A stretch of DNA of 26,929 bases, from positions 1-26,929 of the forward strand of contig NZ_AJZM02000021.1 in the NCBI RefSeq assembly GCF_000272405.2, in the 5' to 3' direction. Source of the DNA: Vibrio tasmaniensis 1F-187. GTDB taxonomy: Bacteria; Pseudomonadota; Gammaproteobacteria; Enterobacterales; Vibrionaceae. This document shows positions 22,944 through 26,929 of this stretch, piece by piece; position 1 is the first letter of the stretch, and each line of letters starts with the position of its first letter. The notes under the pieces are model-generated. The model was not told the origin of the DNA. It was given only the letters and a program-made list of their open reading frames with translations, and did not search any database. The translations under genes and the position numbers were made by a program.

Positions 22944-23330
22944 CTAGACCTTTACTTTATACTTAAGATCTTGGGCTTCATCGCCAGTCATGCCTCGAAA
23001 GCCCCAGCAATGCGATGGCTGCTCCTTGATGGTGATCTCGATATCAATGGGAGAGATGGCCAGCTGCTTTTCTATTTCAGAAAATATCTTCTTAATCAGG
23101 CGCTTTTTGGTGTTCACCGCTCGCCCTTCCATTATATTGATCTCTATGACGGTGTAAGCTTCTGTTCGCCCTTCGGGATAAAAGAAATCATCTCTTTCTA
23201 ATGGTACAAACCGATGCGCTCGTTTGTCATCAGGTAACCCCATCTCACTGTTCAAACATTGTTGTAAGACATTAGAAAGCTGTAACTTAATCGGATTTAA
23301 GCACTCTTTGATACCATAAATAACGATCAT
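22944..23330 (-). CDS. Tautomerase-superfamily protein (Tautomerase_2-like)
   Basis: The protein resembles the Tautomerase_2 group of the 4-oxalocrotonate tautomerase superfamily: HRFVPLERDDFFYPEGRTEAYTVIEINIMEGR, then KKRLIKKIFSEIEKQL and DIEITIKEQPSHCWGFRGMTGDEA. I choose the second ATG (23330, MIVIYGIKEC, 128 residues). AAAGGA lies 6 bases from it but touches the first ATG at 23336 directly. Enzymes of this superfamily usually use an N-terminal proline (Pro after removed Met). Here Ile (or Val) follows Met, so classical chemistry is doubtful. The function is unknown. It stands alone. The 310-base region upstream (23331-23640) has no gene; it holds AGATAAGC direct repeats near 23372-23395 and the promoter noted at 23547. 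Confidence 0.75.
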   Translation of the reverse strand: MIVIYGIKECLNPIKLQLSNVLQQCLNSEMGLPDDKRAHRFVPLERDDFFYPEGRTEAYTVIEINIMEGRAVNTKKRLIKKIFSEIEKQLAISPIDIEITIKEQPSHCWGFRGMTGDEAQDLKYKVKV

Positions 23331-23546
23331 GACCATTCCTTTGATGTGATGTCAGGTAAAGAAGAACTAAGAGATAAGCAACGTAAGATAAGCGTGTCAC
23401 TTATTATCTATCCATTGACTAATTCTTAACCCATATTACCTAATGACGTAAGTTAAAAAAGGTTAAACCGATTAAATTGCGAATAAACGCGACAAAAAAC
23501 CATGTCTCCCTCTCTCTAACTTCCTGTTCAATACATCACCCCACAT

Positions 23547-23576
23547 TGATCGAACTTCAACGAGCACGCGTATACA
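23547..23576 (+). promoter_or_regulatory. Candidate sigma-E (ECF) promoter of the Lon-domain gene
   Basis: TGATCG (23547-23552), 18 bases, TATACA (23571-23576). The -35 differs in one base from the TGATCC motif before the sigma gene and the spacing is identical. A sigma-70 reading (TTGATC/TATACA with a 19-base spacer) is possible but less regular. Confidence 0.45.
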
Positions 23577-23640
23577 TCTCTGAATTACGTACGAATCAAA
23601 TCCGTACAGACTCAACCATGTATGAACTAAGGAGTGCTAT

Positions 23641-24261
23641 GTGCCGAATTCAGCTGAGAAGATCACACGGATAGAAACCGAACCAGAAACACCCGTAGAG
23701 ACTTCTCAAGAGCTTGCGGTGTTTCCTCTCCCGTTATTCATTTTGCCAAGGGGCAGACAAAGACTGCGTATTTTTGAGCCCAAGTATTTGAAAATGGTTG
23801 CTCATGCTGCGCAGGGAGACGGCTTCATCATTGCGACTCAGGACAACACCAACTCCGAACGTCTGAGTTCTTGGGGGACAAAAGTGTCTATTGTCGATTT
23901 CAATATGTCCGATGACCAAATCTTGGAAATCGATGTTGAAGGCGAACAGTTGGTCCAGCTTCACTCCTCCTTCCGCGACACAGATGATTTAATCAAAAGT
24001 GATTTCCGCCCTTTACCTCACTGGCCACAACACAGCTATAAGGTGCCGAACGTGGTTACCGCGTTTCTTGTCGAGTTGTTTCGAGAACATGATTCGATCA
24101 GAACACTCTACCCGTCTCCTGACTTTGAAAGCCCTCAATGGATCTGTGCTCGACTCCTCGAAATGATGCCTATCCCATTGGAAAAGAAAACCAAATTCAC
24201 AGAACCCGCTAGTTTTCCTTCGTTAGTTCCCTTTTTGAATCAAATCATTACAGGGCAATAA
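23641..24261 (+). CDS. Lon N-terminal (substrate-binding) domain protein
   Basis: A 206-residue protein made essentially of the Lon substrate-binding (LAN) domain: ELAVFPLPLFILPRGRQRLRIFEPKYLKMV (about 25-54) is the family signature start, FPL...LPG...L.IFE.RY..M. There is no AAA+ or protease domain, so it is not Lon protease. The start is GTG at 23641 with TAAGGAG 6 bases upstream. The overlapping ATG at 23639 is in another frame and leads to a short shadow. It sits 110 bases upstream of the ECF sigma gene, with a separate promoter between them. A similar promoter motif before both suggests it belongs to the sigma factor's regulon. The molecular function is unknown. A short ACTATA/TATAGT stem (24274-24291) follows the stop. 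Confidence 0.88.
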   Translation: MPNSAEKITRIETEPETPVETSQELAVFPLPLFILPRGRQRLRIFEPKYLKMVAHAAQGDGFIIATQDNTNSERLSSWGTKVSIVDFNMSDDQILEIDVEGEQLVQLHSSFRDTDDLIKSDFRPLPHWPQHSYKVPNVVTAFLVELFREHDSIRTLYPSPDFESPQWICARLLEMMPIPLEKKTKFTEPASFPSLVPFLNQIITGQ

Positions 24262-24312
24262 GCACTTTTATTCACTATAATTTTGTATAGTAGAAATTAA
24301 TTTAAAATAAAG

Positions 24313-24342
24313 TGATCCCTACTCTCACTCTCCACGTAGTGT
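24313..24342 (+). promoter_or_regulatory. Autoregulated sigma-E promoter of the sigma/chrR genes
   Basis: TGATCC (24313-24318), 18 bases, TAGTGT (24337-24342). TGATCC is the -35 established for the RpoE/ChrR group of ECF sigma factors in Rhodobacter. The predicted start is near 24349, about 23 bases before the ATG. Position and spacing support autoregulation. Confidence 0.65.
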
Positions 24343-24371
24343 CTATCAAATTCGCATGATGGTTGATTACT

Positions 24372-25019
24372 ATGCAAGTGGAAAGCAGAAGAACAGGGAA
24401 CGGCAAGGAGCATGTCATTATCCCCGACAACAAACTACCTACCGAAAGTAAGGTACCTACAGAGCTCTCAAGCTGGCTGATTTTGGTTGGTTCAGACAGA
24501 GATAAGCAGGCATTTACTTGCTTGTTTAAATTCTTTGCTCCCAAAATCAAGCGTTTTGGCATCAGTAAGTTGGGCGGTGAAGCCGCTGCCAACGAGCTAG
24601 TCCAAGACACGATGACCAACGTTTGGAAGAAAGCGCATCTCTACAACGAAGAGAAGGGCGCAGCAACCACTTGGGTATACACCGTGATGCGGAACGCCGC
24701 CTTTGATATGTTAAGAAAGGTAAAAGCGAAAGCAGAGCAAACCATCGCTGACGACATTTGGCCAATTGATGCCATGGTAGCCGAATCACAAAGTGATCAG
24801 CTTCAGTTTGGCGATCATCTAATGAGCCGTCATGTAATGACTCAAATCGAAAAGTTGCCTCTCGCTCAAAAAACCATTGTGAAAGGTGTCTACTTCCAAG
24901 AGTTATCGCAAGAGCAGCTCGCCCAACAACTCGATGTCCCGCTTGGAACTGTTAAATCACGTCTAAGACTCGCACTCGCCAAACTAAAAGTTCACATGGG
25001 GGAACAAGACCATGATTAA
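24372..25019 (+). CDS. ECF RNA polymerase sigma factor (RpoE/ChrR group)
   Basis: A 215-residue sigma-70 family group IV factor. Region 2 is at about 45-110 (AANELVQDTMTNVWKKAHLY and ATTWVYTVMRNAAFDMLRKV), and region 4 with its helix-turn-helix is at about 155-212 (LPLAQKTIVKGVYFQELSQE then LAQQLDVPLGTVKSRLRLAL). The ATG at 24372 (MQVESRR) is chosen; a TTG three codons earlier is unlikely. Its 3' end overlaps the ChrR-type gene by 8 bases, which signals coupled translation of sigma and anti-sigma. In Rhodobacter this pair responds to singlet oxygen, with ChrR releasing sigma. The downstream photolyase gene fits a light-stress role here. This is not the envelope-stress RpoE, which comes with RseA. 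The first 40 residues are poorly conserved. Confidence 0.9.
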   Translation: MQVESRRTGNGKEHVIIPDNKLPTESKVPTELSSWLILVGSDRDKQAFTCLFKFFAPKIKRFGISKLGGEAAANELVQDTMTNVWKKAHLYNEEKGAATTWVYTVMRNAAFDMLRKVKAKAEQTIADDIWPIDAMVAESQSDQLQFGDHLMSRHVMTQIEKLPLAQKTIVKGVYFQELSQEQLAQQLDVPLGTVKSRLRLALAKLKVHMGEQDHD

Positions 25020-25722
25020 ACATCACCCAAATGCGGCAATCTTGAAAGATTTTGTCGATGGCAATCTAGCGGATTCGGTTTCTCTGATTGTTTCTAGCCA
25101 TGTAGGGCTTTGTGCACACTGCCAAAAACAAGTGAGCATGCTGACGGCGCAAGCTGCTGACACTGTCTTTGAAAGCGATACATCTGCCTTTGAAAGCGAT
25201 ACCTCAGGGCTTCAACTTTCTGACAGCGAAATGGACGCGTTCCTATCCGATGATGGAGAGTTTGATTTTGATACGATTGCTCAAATCACTGCTGATTCAT
25301 CTCAAGCTATCGAAGTGACACCCGAAGTTCAGCAAGTTACGGTTGCAGACACCACGTTCACTATTCCTCGCGCGTTGAACTCAGTGGCGAGAAAAGACTG
25401 GATGAACTTAGGCAAAATTTCGCGAGCGCGACTCGATTTTGACGACGAAGCACACCACACCAGCTTGCTGCACATCGACAAAGATGGACAAGTTCCTTGC
25501 CACACCCACAAAGGCTTCGAGATCACGCTTCTTTTAGAAGGCAGTTTCGAAGACGAAATGGGCGTCTACAACAAAGGCGATTTCATCTGGTTAGATGGAG
25601 AACACACCCACCAACCTGCGACTAAAGAAGGCTGTGTGTGTTTAACCGTTTCAAGTGATGCGCTTTACTTCACAAAAGGTGTGAGCCAGTTATTCAATCC
25701 ACTCGGTAAATATATCTATTAA
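25012..25722 (+). CDS. chrR: ChrR-type zinc anti-sigma factor with cupin domain
   Basis: ChrR binds and inactivates its sigma factor until singlet oxygen appears. The N-terminal anti-sigma domain has zinc ligands H5 (or H4), H30, C34 and C37 (SSHVGLCAHC), matching the H-x3-C-x2-C pattern of Rhodobacter ChrR. The C-terminal cupin (about 120-236) has H164, H166, E170 and H198/H200 (PCHTHKGFE and GEHTH), the metal-binding set of ChrR. Between them is an acidic linker (about 52-105) with a tandem duplication AFESDTS/VFESDTS, coded by a 21-base direct repeat. The 236 residues are somewhat longer than usual because of this linker. The gene overlaps the sigma gene by 8 bases. All expected metal ligands are present, so the protein should be functional. 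Confidence 0.93.
   Translation: MIKHHPNAAILKDFVDGNLADSVSLIVSSHVGLCAHCQKQVSMLTAQAADTVFESDTSAFESDTSGLQLSDSEMDAFLSDDGEFDFDTIAQITADSSQAIEVTPEVQQVTVADTTFTIPRALNSVARKDWMNLGKISRARLDFDDEAHHTSLLHIDKDGQVPCHTHKGFEITLLLEGSFEDEMGVYNKGDFIWLDGEHTHQPATKEGCVCLTVSSDALYFTKGVSQLFNPLGKYIY
25165..25206 (+). repeat. 21-bp tandem duplication inside chrR
   Basis: Units 25165-25185 and 25186-25206 are nearly identical (core TTTGAAAGCGATAC in both) and stay in frame, doubling seven residues in the linker. Few differences point to a recent duplication. Confidence 0.85.
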
Positions 25723-25740
25723 CCCTGTTGCACGCTATAA

Positions 25741-25773
25741 ATATACAGGATGGCATGAAGTTATCCTGTATAT
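25741..25773. other. 11-bp inverted repeat downstream of chrR
   Basis: ATATACAGGAT (25741-25751) and ATCCTGTATAT (25763-25773) are perfect arms with an 11-base spacer, 19 bases after the chrR stop. No T-run follows, so it may be a factor binding site or a weak stem ending chrR mRNA. Confidence 0.5.
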
Positions 25774-25898
25774 CGTCAAATACATCTGGCTTAAAACATC
25801 AACGCTGTTGAGACTTAAAACACACCCAGCTCTGTAAGTACGATTAGCAATGTTGAAATATAATAAATAGCTCAAAGCAAGAGCAAAGGAGTTGGCCA

Positions 25899-26846
25899 AT
25901 GGAAAAGAAAATTAAAATAGGCATTAGTGCTTGTGTTGCAGGACATAAGGTACGTTTCGATACAGGTCACAAACGCTCTCGTTTTTGTACAGATGACCTT
26001 GCAGATTATGTTGAACTAGAACCAGTATGCCCAGAAATGGCAGTGGGTCTTCCAACACCTCGCCCAACCATTCGCCAAGTTCGTCAGCTAGACAATATCA
26101 TTCACGTTTCTAGACCTGACGGTTCTGGTGATGTGACCAATGATCTGATCGAGTTTGGACAAAACTATTCAAAGAGCAACCAGCACATCGCAGGATTCAT
26201 TGTGTGTCAAAAAAGCCCAACCTGCGGTATGGAAAGAGTAAAAGTGTACCACCACCACGGTCGCGGCTCTGAATCGACAGGCGTAGGCATGTTCACCAAA
26301 CAAGTGATGGAAGGCAACCCATTACTTCCAGTTGAAGAGAATGGTCGCCTCAATGACCCTATTTTGCGCGAAAACTTCATGACACGTGTCTTCACTTATC
26401 AGAAGTGGCTCAACCTTGTTGACGAAGGCGTAACTAAACACAAGCTGATTCAATTCCACAGCGCTCACAAGTACCTGGTAATGTGTCACCACATTGAAGG
26501 CTATAAGAGCCTAGGCAAACTTTTAGCGAGTAACGATTTAGAGATTGATGAGCTGGCTGAAAAGTACATCGAAGGTCTGATGACGGCGCTAATGCACCAT
26601 GCAAACCGCGGCAGTCATGCTAATACTCTGCATCACTTACAAGGTTACTTTAAGAAACAACTGAGCAGCGCTCACAAACAAGAGCTCACGAATCAGATTT
26701 CATCATTCAGAGAAGGGCTAGTTCCTCTGTTAGTTCCACTAACACTGATCAACCACTACTTGATGGAATACCCAAACGAGTACCTTGAATCACAGGTTTA
26801 CCTAAACCCGCACCCACAAGAACTTAAACTGAGATACGGATATTGA
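25899..26846 (+). CDS. DUF523-DUF1722 fusion protein (YbgA-related)
   Basis: The 315-residue protein joins DUF523 (about 5-155) to DUF1722 (about 185-305). DUF523 shows GISACVAGHKVRFDTGHKR (C12), EPVCPEMAVGLPTPR (C44) and KSPTCGMERVKVY (C109). In the characterised DUF523 member TudS, a thiouracil desulfurase, three such cysteines hold a [4Fe-4S] cluster, so an iron-sulphur cluster here is plausible. DUF1722 is the YbgA domain, starting at FHSAHKYLVMCHH. In E. coli ybgA lies directly before phrB, and here the photolyase gene overlaps the stop codon, so the pairing is conserved. AAGGAG lies 10 bases before the ATG, and TATAAT (25859-25864) may be its -10. The exact role with photolyase is unknown. 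Confidence 0.9.
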   Translation: MEKKIKIGISACVAGHKVRFDTGHKRSRFCTDDLADYVELEPVCPEMAVGLPTPRPTIRQVRQLDNIIHVSRPDGSGDVTNDLIEFGQNYSKSNQHIAGFIVCQKSPTCGMERVKVYHHHGRGSESTGVGMFTKQVMEGNPLLPVEENGRLNDPILRENFMTRVFTYQKWLNLVDEGVTKHKLIQFHSAHKYLVMCHHIEGYKSLGKLLASNDLEIDELAEKYIEGLMTALMHHANRGSHANTLHHLQGYFKKQLSSAHKQELTNQISSFREGLVPLLVPLTLINHYLMEYPNEYLESQVYLNPHPQELKLRYGY

Positions 26847-26929
26847 GCGACATTCTATGGATAAGACGAGACCTGCGGATTCACGATAACCCAGCGCTCC
26901 TCTCGGCAGTTGAAAACGGCGTAACGACC
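26843..26929 (+). CDS. phrB: Deoxyribodipyrimidine photolyase, 5' end (runs out of window)
   Basis: The frame starting with TTG at 26843 gives SDILWIRRDLRIHDNPALL after the initiator, the classic N-terminus of the photolyase/cryptochrome family (antenna-binding domain, first strand and helix). Only 29 residues are visible. The TTG overlaps the TGA stop of the preceding gene (26844-26846), so the two are translationally coupled. An ATG at 26857 is in another frame and would destroy the motif. Photolyase repairs UV-induced cyclobutane dimers using blue light, which fits the sigma-E/ChrR light-stress context. Class cannot be settled from the fragment; the symbol rests on the ybgA-phrB order. Confidence 0.8.
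   Translation, partial: MSDILWIRRDLRIHDNPALLSAVENGVTT

Noticed and set aside
23477..23674. Plus-strand 65-codon frame before the Lon-domain gene
   Set aside because: It overlaps the promoter and the GTG start with TAAGGAG of the Lon-domain gene; its sequence has no protein-like pattern.
23641..24261. Lon protease
   Set aside because: Only the N-terminal substrate-binding domain is present; no ATPase or Ser-Lys protease domain follows.
24372..25722. Envelope-stress rpoE-rseA locus
   Set aside because: The anti-sigma gene has the ChrR zinc and cupin ligands and no membrane segment, and no rseB or rseC follows.

Overview
The window looks like chromosomal DNA from a marine gammaproteobacterium of the family Vibrionaceae, most likely a Vibrio. 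The evidence is protein content and gene order: a divergent hdfR/maoP pair, an mtlA-mtlD-mtlR cluster with a nearby yibL, a Vibrio-style NagB, and an ECF sigma/ChrR locus leading into a photolyase. I see no rRNA, tRNA, CRISPR array, intact insertion sequence or integrase. This is mostly core-type chromosome with a few accessory patches.

Region by region. 1-3470: the 3' part of an NhaD-type Na+/H+ antiporter, a lipoprotein gene broken by one in-frame stop (not a long ORF, found by reading the minus strand), and a DNA alkylation-repair pair: ogt and an Ada-sensor/AlkA-glycosylase fusion. 3703-5560: a small unknown gene, then divergent hdfR and maoP, bounded by strong terminators. 5561-7687: a 500-base spacer holding a possible gene remnant, nagB (amino-sugar catabolism), and two unrecognised small genes. 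7720-11545: the mannitol operon mtlA-mtlD-mtlR on the minus strand, with RNA hairpins between its cistrons and a long 5' region holding CRP-like sites, an arrangement of competing inverted repeats, and the expected place of the antisense RNA MtlS. 12111-12977: a protein with a restriction-endonuclease-like C-terminus. 13301-17173: an NfsB-type nitroreductase and the nitric-oxide reductase pair norV-norW, preceded by a sigma-54 promoter and two NorR-type boxes. 17376-19275: gltS and yibL on the minus strand. 19463-22684: an orphan surface-polysaccharide pair (O-antigen ligase/polymerase and an acyltransferase-SGNH protein), the most accessory-looking part. 22944-23330: a tautomerase-superfamily protein. 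23641-26929: a Lon-N-domain protein, a group IV sigma factor, its ChrR-type zinc anti-sigma factor, a DUF523-DUF1722 protein and the start of a DNA photolyase.

How the genes fit together. Three stress modules stand out. Alkylation damage is handled by Ada-AlkA plus Ogt. Nitrosative stress is handled by norVW (flavorubredoxin and its reductase), probably under NorR and sigma-54. Singlet oxygen or light stress is probably handled by sigma-E/ChrR, whose promoter motif appears before both the sigma gene and the Lon-domain gene, with a photolyase at the end of the locus. Carbon uptake is represented by mannitol and glucosamine-6-phosphate use, both with sequence signs of catabolite or substrate control. 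No wholly new multigene system is obvious. The best leads are the mtlA leader architecture, the nuclease-like protein with a substituted active-site position, the norVW control region, the tandem duplication in ChrR, and the broken lipoprotein gene.
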